Source: Sipunculus nudus
Taxonomy: Eukaryota > Annelida > Sipuncula > Golfingiida > Sipunculidae
Direction of reading: 5' to 3'
Assembly (NCBI GenBank): GCA_026874595.1
Contig: CM049316.1
Location: forward strand, 49,540,695-49,604,694
DNA: 64,000 nucleotides
Positions 11,819 through 25,100 of this stretch are shown here, in pieces; the stretch's first letter is position 1, and each line of letters opens with the position of its first letter. The notes beneath the pieces were generated by a model. It made no database searches and was not told the DNA's origin. It saw nothing but the letters and a program-made list of their open reading frames with translations. Position numbers and translations under genes: made by a program.

Positions 11819-13330
11819 TAGCTCAGCTGACTGAAAGTCATCTGAGCTATAGGGATCACCTTTTGTCCGTCGTCCGTCCGGGCGTCTGTCCGTTAACAGG
11901 GCACAAATCGTAACCGCTAAAACTGGAATCTTCTTACTTGACATCCTGGGAGGTCTATGGAAATTCTCCTTGTAAACCTGAAATTAGGTCACTGTGACCT
12001 ATATTCTTCGAGCTATGGGGTTCTGAAGTACCCCCTAGAATAATGGAAAATTTGATACAAAAGCTCAAGTATCTGAACAACTAATGCATTGATCGTCATG
12101 ATTTTTTGCATGGATATTGATCATGGAGTGTTTCATTAGTTTCTGCAGACTGGTGGCGCCACCTGTATTTTTTCGATTTTTACCAATATTTTTCTCTATT
12201 TTTGAGACCTCTTAAGATGCGGCCATCTGTTAACATGGCACAAATCGTAACAACTGGACCTGGAATCTTCTCTCTTGACATGCTGAGAGGCCCATGAAAA
12301 GTCTCCTTAAAAACTTGAAATTAGGTCTCTGTTACCCATAACCTCTGAGCTATGGGGCTCCGAAGTACCCCCCAGAATAATGGAAAATTTGATACAAAAG
12401 CTCAAGTATCTGAACAATTATTATATTTATCACCATGATTCTTTGCGTGGATATTGATCATGGAGTGTTTCATCAATTTCTGGAGATTGGTGGCGCCAGC
12501 TATATTTTTTTTATTTTTTACGATTTTTTTTCTTTACTTTTGTGATCTTTAAACATTTGGTCATCTGTAAACAGGGCACAAATCATAATGACTGGACCTA
12601 GAATCTTCTGTCCTCACCTCCAGGGAAGCCCATCAAAGGTCTACATGGAAACCCGAAATAAGGTCCCTGTTACCCATATTCTGTGAGCTATGGGGCTCTG
12701 AAGTACCCCCCAGAATAAAGATTTGGTCATATATTAACAGGGCACAAATCATAATGACTGGACCTAGAATCTTCTTTCTTGACATGCAGGGAGGCCTTTG
12801 GAAAGTCTCTTTGGAAATCTGAAATTAGGTCTCTGTTACCCATATCCTTCATGCTATGGCTCCGAGAATAAAGATTTGGTCATCTGTTAACAGAGCACAA
12901 ATTATAATGACTTGACCTATCATCTCCTTTCTTGATATGCTGGGAGGCCCCTGAAAAGTCTCCTTGTGCACCTGAAATTACATCTTTGTTACCCATATCC
13001 TTCATCCTATGCGGCTTTGAAATACCCCCCAGAATAAACATTTGGTCATCTGTTAACAGGGCACAAATCATAATAACTGGACCTAGAATTTTATTTTTTT
13101 GACATGCTGGGAGACCCCTGAAAAGTCATCTTGTAAACCTTGAAAATAGGTGTCTGTTACCCATATCCTTCATGCTACAGAGCTCCATAGTACCCCAATG
13201 AATATTGGATGATTTTATACAAAAGGTCAAGTTTGGAAAAAGTATTTCATTCAAATTTGACATTCAGATGATAAAATTACTTTTGTCAATGTCTTCCTGG
13301 TCAGCTGAGCGTCATGACCCCTGCTTCACT
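11815..13330 (+). mobile_element. Helentron/HINE-like copy with about 170-bp internal tandem units
   Basis: The 5' hairpin lies at 11819-11851, and the 3' end gtcagctgagcgtcatgacccctgcttcacttg lies near 13300-13332. The interior is five to six units of about 150-290 bp with taacagggcacaaatc, ggacctagaatcttc, ggaggccc and gtaccccccagaataa. The same units occur at 20300-20700 and 46480-47420. One GGCGCC unit (12151) is embedded. Confidence 0.7.
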
Positions 13331-13331
13331 T

Positions 13332-15620
13332 GTTAAGTTTTTATGACACCATTTCAGATACTGGCTCTACCCAGGCCCTATTCAGTCACCTGTATGTCCT
13401 CTACTTGACCTTTCCTGCCAATTATGCATGCATGATGTGGGGCATATACTTGCAGCTGGGCAGCTTATTGCTCCCCACAGCTGATCCAGGTGTCCAACCC
13501 AGCTCATCTGTCAGTTGTTTAGACCAACAGCATAACAATAAACAATAAATAATTAAATATTTATAGATATATTTTTCAGTTTTAATAATGAAAAAAAAAT
13601 AATTAAATTATATTGTTATGTACTATTAGGGATTATATAGTAAAGGTATATATCAAGTTAGTGTATAAATGGTTAATATTGTAGAGATTTAACTTAGTGA
13701 CCATACTGTGATCACCAAGCTTTCAGCTGGTATCACAGCATGATACAGGCTCCGCATCTGGTGATGACCCCTGTATAGTTAACACGTGTATATATAGGGG
13801 ACCCCCCCTGTGTGTTTGTAGTCCTAGTTTGCCATCATCATACTCAGCAGGTAGTCAAGCAACTTTAATGATTTCAGGCTCACATATATATCACCATTAG
13901 TTCTAAGAGGATCCAGGATATCTAGAATATATATTTTTTAATTATTGAGATATTGGAATATACATAGAAATTGTAATTATCCTAGACAATGAAAAACGCC
14001 AGTTCTGTGTAAATTACCATATAAATATTTAATATTATGAGCTGAGATTTGGTGCATTCAAAGTAGTAAAGATGAAGTTTAATTAGTGTTAATTACAGGA
14101 TTTTTCATATAATATTACAGAAGATATAGGTATATTAATCTCGGACACAAAACACAGAAATTCAGTTTGTCATGATTTTAGGGGTAGAAGTCATAGCGTC
14201 AGTCACCCTCAGCCAGCCAATCAGCTCCCTGCTGGGGGTGATTACTTAAGACCAGATGCCCATTAACAGAGACAGAGTCCGTTTTGAATTCAACCTGTGC
14301 TGGACACCAGTAAGCCAGCCAGGGCTTAGCCAGTCAGTTCACTAGTGCCTGCCAGCCTGGAAGATATGTATGATTTATTTAAATAAAATATTTTGCAGAC
14401 AATAATCAAGGATTCAAGTCACTAAACTACTTTAATTATATGAAGGAAATTAATGATTTACAAAGATGCAGTTTATAATATAAATCTAAATTCCCAGGTC
14501 TTTTCCAAGTGTTTCAGCTTGTTAATTTATATTTATTTCAAAATTTAAAAAAAGTTAAAAGATTAAAGATGATTAAAGATGTCAATATGTTTCACTTATG
14601 ACATTCAGACATGTGGCTGTAACAGCTGTCACAAGACTATGTAAATAATCAAAATTTATATTACTGGTTCCTATATTTCAGTTGTTAAAATTAAGCTTGC
14701 CCATGTCTAGTTTTCTCCTTGTATAATTTATAGGGTGTTCTTATCCTTGGGTTATTTTTTTTACACATTTTTTTAATTAAAAAAATTTGAATATGATAAA
14801 AAATCAGATCTTAGACAAGTTCTCATTATGATTTCTGTAATGTTAATAATTGTCATAAGACTCTTGCTATGTGTAGATTGAAGTGAAGGTAGTCCAAAGT
14901 GAATATTATAGTTTTATTTTTTTTTTAATATAAATAAAATTCATAAAACCAGGTACTTATGATCATTATTTAAATTTGTGATATTTGTTTATTCTGGATT
15001 CTCAAGAACTTTGTTTGGCTGAAACTGAATAAATACCAGATATGGTGTAGTACTTTCCAAATGTATTTGAATGCAAATATGAATATGTACTCCATAATTT
15101 CATGTATAAGGATAGGAATACAGGTAAAAATGTTAGTATTTGAATACAAATGCATTCATGAATATATTCTGTAATTTTATTTTAATAATCATTTATTTCG
15201 ACAATATCATTAAAAAATCTTTGATGAGAAAAACAGATGATACTTTTATCATTTTTAATTTAAATTATACTTGACACAATACTTTTAATAATTTTTAATA
15301 AATAGTTTAACTTTTCAAATAATTCTGCTGCAATGTAGGTAAAGTTTTATGGCCAAGTCAAAACCTGTGTGATGAAAGGACACCATTTCAAACTGTAAAT
15401 AATATTAATGACATCAGTCCTCTTCCCTGTCTCAACGGATATAATCAAAATCTTACATACCTTGAGTTAAACACTGTCAACTCATAATACAGCTTATATT
15501 ACCACACAGAACCAGCCTTTGCCTACCTCCTCTTCCAAATCATTTTTTGTGATCATATATAACAGCTGAGCACCGTGACCCATGGGTCCCTTGTTACAAA
15601 ATTCAGCTGAGCACTGACCC
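13332..15620. repeat. Mixed repeat debris with one 3' Helentron-like part
   Basis: Positions 13332-13510 and 14880-15620 match the TAGCTCAG family, with two 3' termini at about 15563-15593 and 15603-15632. Positions 13600-14400 look unique. They hold a TATATATAG box at 13789-13797 and a TACTTAAG box near 14245, but no coding exon follows. No upstream CD109-like exon was found here. Confidence 0.5.
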
Positions 15621-15999
15621 ATGGGTCATTTGTTAATGGTCTTGAAATACATTTTAGGAGATATGTACAAAGAAAACTTTTGCATGGAATCCAAGTTACT
15701 GAATCTAGCATATATGTATCATATTGTGTATTGTATCTTGAGCCGAGATTTGTGAAAATATATTGTGATATAAATTATCTTTACAGCTGTTAGTTTAAGT
15801 GTAATAACATCATAATTAGTGAAAGTATATTATTTGATCAGACATTTATATGACAACATCTCATGCAATAAACACTACTTTCAGCTGCCTTCTTAGCATC
15901 TTATGTAAGTTTCTAGCCACCGTCCTGGTATCTTATATTACTGATATTACAAATTTAGCTACATTCTATTTGGTCATATAATGATCATTACCTTTTTAG

Positions 16000-16161
16000 G
16001 ACACCATATGTGCTCTTGAAGCTTTGACGGAGTATGGGAAGAGAGACACAAACCGTGACCTGTACAACATGCAGATCATGCTGGAATCTACATCAACCCC
16101 AGGATGGAGAAGATTTGTACGACTCAACAGAACAAATTTCCCAGATAATCAAATGGCAGAG
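16000..16161 (+). CDS. CD109-like gene, exon a: end of thioester domain into CUB
   Basis: This 162-nt exon (54 codons, phase 0 at both ends) follows the acceptor cctttttag and precedes the donor gtagct at 16162. It begins DTICALEALTEYG, the last helix of the alpha/alpha-barrel thioester domain, and runs through NRDLYNMQIML and GWRRFVRLNRTNF into the CUB domain. The NRT sequon is a likely glycosylation site. Only about 25 bp after the donor a short Helentron-like repeat copy begins (16186), so the donor sits right at a transposon boundary. Confidence 0.92.
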
Positions 16162-19100
16162 GTAGCTTATAATTTTAATACTCATTTTTAGCTCAGCTGA
16201 CTGAAAGGCAGCTGAGCTGTAACGATCACCCTTAGCACGCCTGCCGTCTGTCTGTCCATTTGTCTGTCCTATCTGTTTGTCTGTCCATTAACCAGGCACA
16301 AATCGTAGGTCCCTTGTTTCCTCTTTATTTTTGAGACCCTAAAATGACCACAGTTGTATCAGTTTAGTGATCAGGTCTCTGTCCATCAGCCTTCTGTCCA
16401 GTCATCTACATATATCTGTATATTAGCAGGGCACAAATCATTACCAATAGACCTGGAAAGCTTTTTGTTCAAGATCCAGACAGGTCTTGTAAATATAAAC
16501 TCTCTTTGAAATGTGGTCACCATGTAGGGCTGAAACAGAAAACAAGTTTTATACCTGTTTTGCTTGATATTGGACTGAGTTCTCATTTCCATGACAACAT
16601 GCCATGGCAGTATTGTAAATATGTAAATAGACATCTGTTTACTTGTGACAGCTAAAAGGTTTCTCCAATTGTTGGAATAGATCTGAATTATTACAGTTGA
16701 ATTCCACTCCAGAAATAAGCATGTATTTAACCTGTTGTTGGTTTCTATATATGTAGCAAAAGAAACAAGTGTCTTTGCAGACCTCTACAGAGCTTAATTG
16801 TAATGTGGTTGTAAGTTACTAAAATACAGAATTTGTTTGAAATTTAAAGGTTTACAGATACAAGCTAGATTTCAGGCATGTCAGACTGAATGATAAATTA
16901 GTTACAGCAAGAGATGTTTTAACAGACAACATTTCATTTGGGCAGACATATTTTTGTATTTTGGAAGCTGGTCATCTGGATCATGTTGGACATATGCCAA
17001 GGAAGCCATTTAGTTCATTCAGTTGGAAACAGAAATGGTGAATTCTGAGAGCGTTAATGAAGTTGGCTAACCATTTTGAGTCTCAGAAAGAGTTGGGATA
17101 ATTATCTGACACTATTTAGAAATGGGGATGTTCATTTCCAATAGAAAGCTCATTGTCCGATAACATTTGATTTCGTGCTTAGAAAGGTATGTAATTTGTA
17201 ATAAAACTTCTCTGCTAGTAAAGCTGTATTTAGACAAAATTGATGTCAAATAACAGGTCACTAGCCTGATATAAAGTCTGGAATAAGTTTAGCCTTTATC
17301 ATCAGATTCATCTTGGAACATTGTCATCTACAAATATTAGCTAGTAGCTGTCTATGCAGTGTTTCATCTGCCCCAAGTCCTGCATCATTTTATGCATAAT
17401 ATTCCTAAAAGGACTCATTAAATATTTTACTGGGCATCCTAAGGGATGCAACAAATCCTTCTGCATGATATATAAGATCATGACAATAAACTAACAATCC
17501 AATTTTTTTCATGAGCATAGGGTTCACAGTTGTGGAAACAGTTTGCTGAGATATGTCATTCATAGAGTTTTTTAGCTCAGCTGACTATTAGTCATCTGAG
17601 CTATAGTCGTGGTCCATTATCCGTTGTCCGTCCGTCCATGCGTAGATGTGGCACGTTTTGAAACCGTAAGACCTAGCAATCCAATATTCGGCATAATGTT
17701 AGATGTCCCAAAGATCTCCTACTAAGCGGAAAACTGGGTCTTTGCGACTTTGTTCCTTTGAGAAATTAAGGAAAACCTCAATTTTTTATTAAAAACCTAT
17801 TTTCACACTTCAGGACTGCCTAATATCAAAACTACTCATCTGTTTTTCCTCATATTTACCATAAATATTCCCCTATATAGTTCCTATGTACATTCCAGGA
17901 ATTATGTCTGTATTATATGATTATGGGCCCAAACATAATGCATTTTGTAAAAAATCAGGAAAGATATTTGATCACTTAACACAAAACATGTTAAAGCTAT
18001 GAACTTTTTTTCCAGGAATATAACTTTAATTAATCAAAATTAAAGTTTATACCGAAAATTAGATCAAAATCAACTTTTTTTAAATATTAACAAAAATAAA
18101 AAAATGGTACCTTAAATTTTGCCCAACTTTGACCATGGCACGTTTTTTTCCTGCAAGTACTGTGGATATAATTTTCACAGCATGTTGTTTTTAGCATTTT
18201 GTCTGTTAACACCAAAAATTTGACACCAGTTGATCAAAAACCGTAGATTTTATTCAAGTTTTCAAGCACCATGTAACATATCGTTTACATCAAGCTAGTG
18301 TTATGCAGTTTGCAAGAGCTCAGCTCCCCAGCTTCAGCTCTCAGTTCCTAAAATTTGGCATACAATTAGATGTCTCCAAAATCCCCTACCATGCCAAGAA
18401 TTTGGTCACTAGGACTTAATACCTTCGAGATATTAATGAAAAACTTCTTTTTTCCATTAAAAACCCATTGTTACACTTCAAGACTGCCTAATATCAAAAC
18501 CACTCATCTGACTTTAATCATATATAATGTACATATTTTTCTATACATTCTCTCTGCACATGCCAGAAATGATGTCAGTATTGTGTAATTGTTTTAAGTT
18601 ATGGGCCCAAACATAGTGCACTTTGTAGAAAATCAAGAAATATATTTACTCCCTTAACAAGAGGATTGCTGAAGCTAGAGATTTTTTGTCAGGGATGTAA
18701 CATTATTTTATCAAGATTCAATTGAATACCCAAAATTTGTTCTGAATTTTTCAAAATTTATAAGTTATTAGTATAAATATAAAATTAATACCTTAAATTT
18801 TGCCAAACTTTGACCATGGCACATTTGGTTCCTGTGAGCACTGTTGATATGATTTTCATTTTCATGCACACATAAGGATTTCAGCTTTGTAGTTTAGAAA
18901 GCTGAATGAAATTGGCCAAAAATTGTAGCTTTTATTAATGTTTTTATGAGACCATGTCAGACCTTAGCTCTCCCCAGCCCCTCTTGAGTCACCTGTATGT
19001 TGACCTTGTTGACCTTTCATCAAATTATGCACGCTTGACGCAAGGCATACACTGGGGCAGCCAGGCAGCTTATGGCCAGCCACAGTTGATCCAGGAGTCC

Positions 19101-22100
19101 AACCCAACTCATCTAGTAGTTTAAACTAACAGCATAACAATACACAATAAATTAATAAATTTTTATTGGTTTTTAATAACAAATTAAAGAAAAATAGAAA
19201 AGGAATTTGTTAGTTAATAATAACAGGAAATTAACTTGCAATTACTGGTGATATAAGAATCTTGTATCGATTGATAGAATGTCACATATTCCAAATAACA
19301 CCATGCAGTCACCTATGGTATTTTTCAGTTTAATTTTAATGATAAAAAAATAATTCATATTATTCATTACTAATCATTAGGGATCATTTGAAGAAAATTA
19401 ATGATAGACAAAGATGCAGTTGATATTATTAATCTAGGTTCCTGCTGTGTCTAGTGTGTACATTGATGTGAAATTAGTCCAAAATGAATATATTACATTT
19501 CTTTTTTAATATGAATAAAAGCCATAAAACCAGGTACTTATGATCATTATTTAAATGTGTGAATTTTGTATATTCTGGATTCTCAACATCATTGTTTGGT
19601 GAAAACTGAATAAATACCAGACATGGTGTGAATACTTTGCAAATGTATTTGAATACAAATATGAATATGTACTCCATTATAAAATTTCTTGCATAAGAAT
19701 GGGAATTCAGGTAAAAATGAAAGTATTGAATACCAGTGCAAATACTTTCAAAATGTATTCATGAATGCATTCATGAATATATTCTATAATATTATTACAA
19801 TAATCATTTCAGTTATATTAAAATAAAAAAAAAACTTATGTTTCTCTTATTATTTTTGATAAAAATTATATTTGGCACAATATTTGTTATTAAATTTTAA
19901 TAAATAGTTAAACTCTTATCTTATATGTGCTGCTTATCAGTTATATGGCCAAGTCAAAATCTGTATGACAATAGCACTCCATTTGTTAATAAAATAAATG
20001 AAATCAATCTCTTCCCTGTCTCCAAAGAAACTATCAAAATCATACATAAACTAAACACCAACAACCCATAATACAGCTTAAATTTATTACCACACAAAAC
20101 CAGCATGTGCCTCATTTCAAAAATCATATTTTTATCATATATAACAGCTGAGCGCCGTGACCCATGGGTCCCTTGTATTTATTTCCACACAAAACAAGCA
20201 TGTGCCTCATTTCTAATTCATATTTTTGTATGTTATTAGCTGACTGAAAGTCAACTGAGCTATAGTGATCACCCTTTGTCTGGCGTCTGTCTGTCCGTCC
20301 GTTAACCAGGCACAAATCGTAACCGCTGGTCTTGGAATCTTCTCACTTAACACCCAGAGAGGTCCATGAAAATCTCCTTGGAAACCTGAAATTAGGGTAA
20401 CAGTTCCCATATTCTTCAAACTATGGGGCTCAAAGTACCCCCCAGAATAATGTAAAATTTGATACAAAAGCTCAAATATCTGAACAACTAATGCATTGAT
20501 CACAATGATTATTTGCATGGATATTGGTCATGGTATGTTTCATCAGTTTCTTCAGATTAGTGGCACCACCTGTATTTTTTTAGATTTTTTATGATTTTTC
20601 TTCTGTTTTTGAGACTTTTAAAGATATGATTATCTGGATACAGGACACAAATCATAACAACTGGACCTAGAATCTTCTATCTTGACATGCAGGGAGGCCC
20701 ATGAAAACTTTCCTTGGAAACCTAAAATGGCCAACATCAAGGCACTGGCAATGGTAAACCAAGTGCTGCAATCTGTACACAAAAGTGGTCCCTACTTGAA
20801 ATAACTTTGAAATAGATTTTCCCAATACAAAATGCTTTTGAGCTGAATTTTTATAATAAGGAAATCAGGAATACATGTAAAATTATTACAGATGCATATT
20901 GAATACAAAATTATAATACAGATACATCTCATTGATGGCAAATTCTTGAAATAAGTTGAGTATGGATACCAGTAATTTATAATCCATGTACAGTTGTCTT
21001 TATGTAGCCACAGAGAGCTGAACATCCATGATTGTAACATTGCCTGGTATGATGAATAATTGAAATCATAAATAATGTTAAATGCTATTAAAAAATGTTC
21101 TTTTCAATATTAACCAAAGATAACCTGAAATCAAAATGTCTAGTGGCATGATGTAATAGATGCTGATAAACTGGTGCCAGGCTAGATGTTACAGCATCAC
21201 ACAGCTAACATATATGGTAAAATGACTCAATTCAACCTTCATAATTCAGCCAAAAATCATTCATGTGGAACCACTAAAGACAATTATTATAAGAATTATT
21301 GTGGGGATTATTCTTGTAAAATATTAAACAAACTGGCTTCAGTGGTATCAGTAGAAAAACGTTTTGCAGGTTTATGACTTATATGGGAAGATACAGCAAA
21401 CTGGCTAAGTTCAGCTTCCCTATCTCGACCAAAAAGCACTGAACTAAAACCATTTTAATTAACTAGAATTATCAACATCTGAGGATAATTAATTTGTAAG
21501 ATTTAAGAATTTTGCCCAGTGGTTTTTGAGTAGAAGATCTTTGTAGCCACTGAGCTAAAATGGGCTGTTATGGCATATGAATAAATTCAGCTTCCCATAA
21601 CTCAGCCAAAAGTCACTGAACAGAGACCATATGAACAAACTTTAGAAAGCACTACCCTAGGATCATTTCTGTGCGATATTAAACAATATGGCCATATTGT
21701 TTAAGAGAAGAAGTTTTTTGGAGCCCTCAGTGTTATACAGGCACTGATGACCCCATACAAAAAAGGCTGATCGGGTGGCCCCACCAATACCTCAATTTCA
21801 GCTATGACTCATGTGACCAACATTGGCATAAAATTTGGTAATTATAGCTCCAGCCGTTTCTGAGATTGAAATTTTAATACTTTTTTTTGGACAGATGACT
21901 AAGTTCAACCTTCTGTAATTAGCCAAAAATCTCTGAACTGGAACCATTCGAACAAACTTGAGAGAGATTGTTCAAGGGATCATTTCTGTGAAATATTGGA
22001 CAATTTGGTATGCCAATTGAAAAAGGCTTTCTGTATTTGAATACAGATTTGACAACATGCTGAGTTTCAGCAGCCAAGTCAAGAGGTCACTCAGTACAAA

Positions 22101-25100
22101 CAGGTAGGGTCCAGACATCACCATGGCAACTGACCTGGCTCTGAGAGGGTGTCTAGACAATGTGTCTTACACCAGTTATCGGGTCACATGTGAACTGGTG
22201 CCTAACCAATTTGCGTTGACCTCTGACCTTTCCTCTCTGTCCAGTGTCCATTTGTGCGTCTGTTTTCACACATAAACCCTCATATCTCGGGAACCGTTTG
22301 ACCTATCAGGAAAATTTTTTATACAAATGTAGCCCTTGGATAGCTTTATAACATACACAAAAAATGGTGGCGCCACCTGCAACCATGTTTGCACAGTGTC
22401 CATCTGTTCATCTGCTTTGGGTTAAAATCACTTCTATCTCTGCAGTGAATTGTCTAAATCACCTGAAATTTGGCATGTGTATACATCCTGGATAGCTTTC
22501 TTGATTTTTGACAGGTGGCACCACCTACATTCACGTTCACGCTGCAGACATCCAAGCTCATATCTCGGGAATCGTTTGACCAATCAGGACAAAATTTTGC
22601 ATGTGTATAGATCTCACATAGTTCTTTCTCATAAGAAAAACTGGAGGGGCCACCTGCAACCATTTTTGCACAGCGTCTGTCTGTTTGTCTGTTTGTCACA
22701 TAAACCTTCATATCTCGTGAACCGTTTGAATTATCAGGATAAATTTTTTATACAAATGTAGCCCTTGGATAGCTTTATAACATACACAAAAATGGTGGCG
22801 CCACCTGCCACCATTTTTGCACAGCGTCCATCTGTCTGCAATGGGATAATATCACTCATATCTCGGCAGTGGTTTGACATATCGACCTAAAATTTTGCAG
22901 TTTTATACTTCCTGGACAGCTTTCTTGATTTTATGACAGGTGGCGCCACCTACCTTCTAGTTTACACTGCAGATATTCAAGCTCATATCTCAGGAACTGT
23001 TTGACAAATTGGGCCAAAATTTTGCATGTGTATGGATCTCACATAGGTCTTTATCATTCACAAAACTTGAGGGGCCACCTGCAACCATTTTTGCACAGCG
23101 TCTGTCTGTTCGTCTGCCGTGCACTAAAATCACTCTTATCTCTGTAGTTGTTTGACATAACTGCCTAAAATTTTGCAGGTTTATACATCCTGGACAGCTT
23201 TCTGGATTTTATGACAGGTGGCGCCACCTTCCTTTCTAGTTTACGCTGCAGATATTCAAGCTCATATCTCGGGAACCGTTTGACCAATTGGGCCAAAATT
23301 TTGCATGTGTATTGATCTCACATAGGTCTTAATCATTCACAAAACTTGAGGGGCCACCTGCAACCATTTTTGCACAGCGTCTGTCTGTTCGTCTGCTGTG
23401 CGCTAAAATCACTCTTATCTCTGTAGTTGTTTGACATAACTGCCCAAAATTTTGCAGGTTTATACATCCTGGACAGCTTTCTTGATTTTATGACAGGTGG
23501 CGCCACCTACATTCTAGTTTATGCTGCAGACATCCTAGCTTATATCTTGGGAACCATTTGACCGATTGGGCCTAAATTGTGCATGTGTTTAGATCTCACA
23601 TAGGTCTTTATCATACACAAAACAGGAGGGGTCGCCTGCAACCATTTTTGCACAGCGTCTGTCTGTTTGTCTGCCGTGGGCTAAAATCACTCATATACAT
23701 GTAGTGGGATGACTTTTCTGCCTAAAATTTTGCAGGTGTATACAACTTGGACAGCTTTCTGGATTTGTGGTAGGTGGCACAACCTACATACACATTTAGG
23801 CTGCAGACATCCATGCTGATATGCCACACACCTCACTCTATTTCCTCTTGCCACTCAATCCATGCGTCACTTCACCCATTCCACACTGATTTTGGTGGTT
23901 ACACATGTATTCTGTATTCTAGTTTTTTAAAGTTTACCCATTTTTTCTCTATTTTTGAGATATATAAATACAGACACAATCTTGGCCTGTTGGTTAATCT
24001 GTTTGATGCTTCAGTTGAATGGGTATATACTACCATTCTGATGATAAAATTTCCTTTTGCGAATCTCTTCCCAGTCAGCTGAGCGTCATGACCCATGGGT
24101 CACTTGTTTCCTGTAAGTACTGTGGATTTAATTTTCACAGCATGTACACAAAAGGATTTATTCTGTTAAAATCTGAAATTTGAAAATAAAAGCTGCAAAA
24201 TTAGGCTAGTTATTGAATTTTTTTGAAGGCTCTTGTTGTATTCCCTTACATTGTCAAGCAGTCCACTTTGGTGACTGTAGGTCATTCAGTGCAGCTCTCT
24301 ATGCTCCATAGGCTATTGGCATAATGTTAGATGTCCCCAAGTTCTCCTTCCAAGCCGAAAACTGGGTCTTTGCGACTTTGTTGCTTTGAGAAATTAAGGA
24401 AAAACCTCAATTTTTTATTAAAAACATATTCTCACACTTCAGGACTGCCTAATATCAAAACAACTTATCTGTTTTTCCTCATATTTACATTAATATTCCT
24501 CTATATAGTTCCTGTGTACATGCCAAAAATAAGATCTGTATTATATAATTTAAAAAAGTTACGGGCTCAAACATTATGCTTTTTGTTAAAAAATCAGGAA
24601 AGATATTTGATCGCTAAGGACTTTTTTCCAGTAATATAACTTTAATAATTTTCACAGCATGTGCACATAAGGATTTAATCTGTTAAATCTGAAATTTGAA
24701 AATAAAATCTGCAAATTTAGGCTGGTTATTGACTTTTGGGGGGGGCCTTGTTGTATTCCCTTACATTGTCAAACAGTCCACTTTGGTCACTGTAGGTCAT
24801 TCAGTGGAGCTCTCTATGCTCCCCAGGCTGTTATGCAATCCCATCACTAGGGCAAACCCTCTCTCCACTGAGTTGAGCTTGATCAGGCTGTCTGCAGTTA
24901 ATACCATACCACAGGGAACCTTTTTCTCTCCACCTCCCCCCACCCACCCCTTCAATACACAGGACTAATAAACAAGATGAATCTTATAAATGTTAAATAA
25001 ATTCTTTTTGATGAGACTTGGACAATTTTGATTTTTTTAAAGAAAAAAATTTCAGGAATTTAATCCTAATATTCAAATGTGATAAAATATTAGGATCTAA

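Noticed and set aside
13789-14250. Promoter for an upstream gene (TATATATAG at 13789; TACTTAAG near 14245)
   Set aside because: Boxes exist, but no exon with coding similarity follows before the internal CD109-like exon at 16000, and AT-rich DNA gives such boxes by chance.
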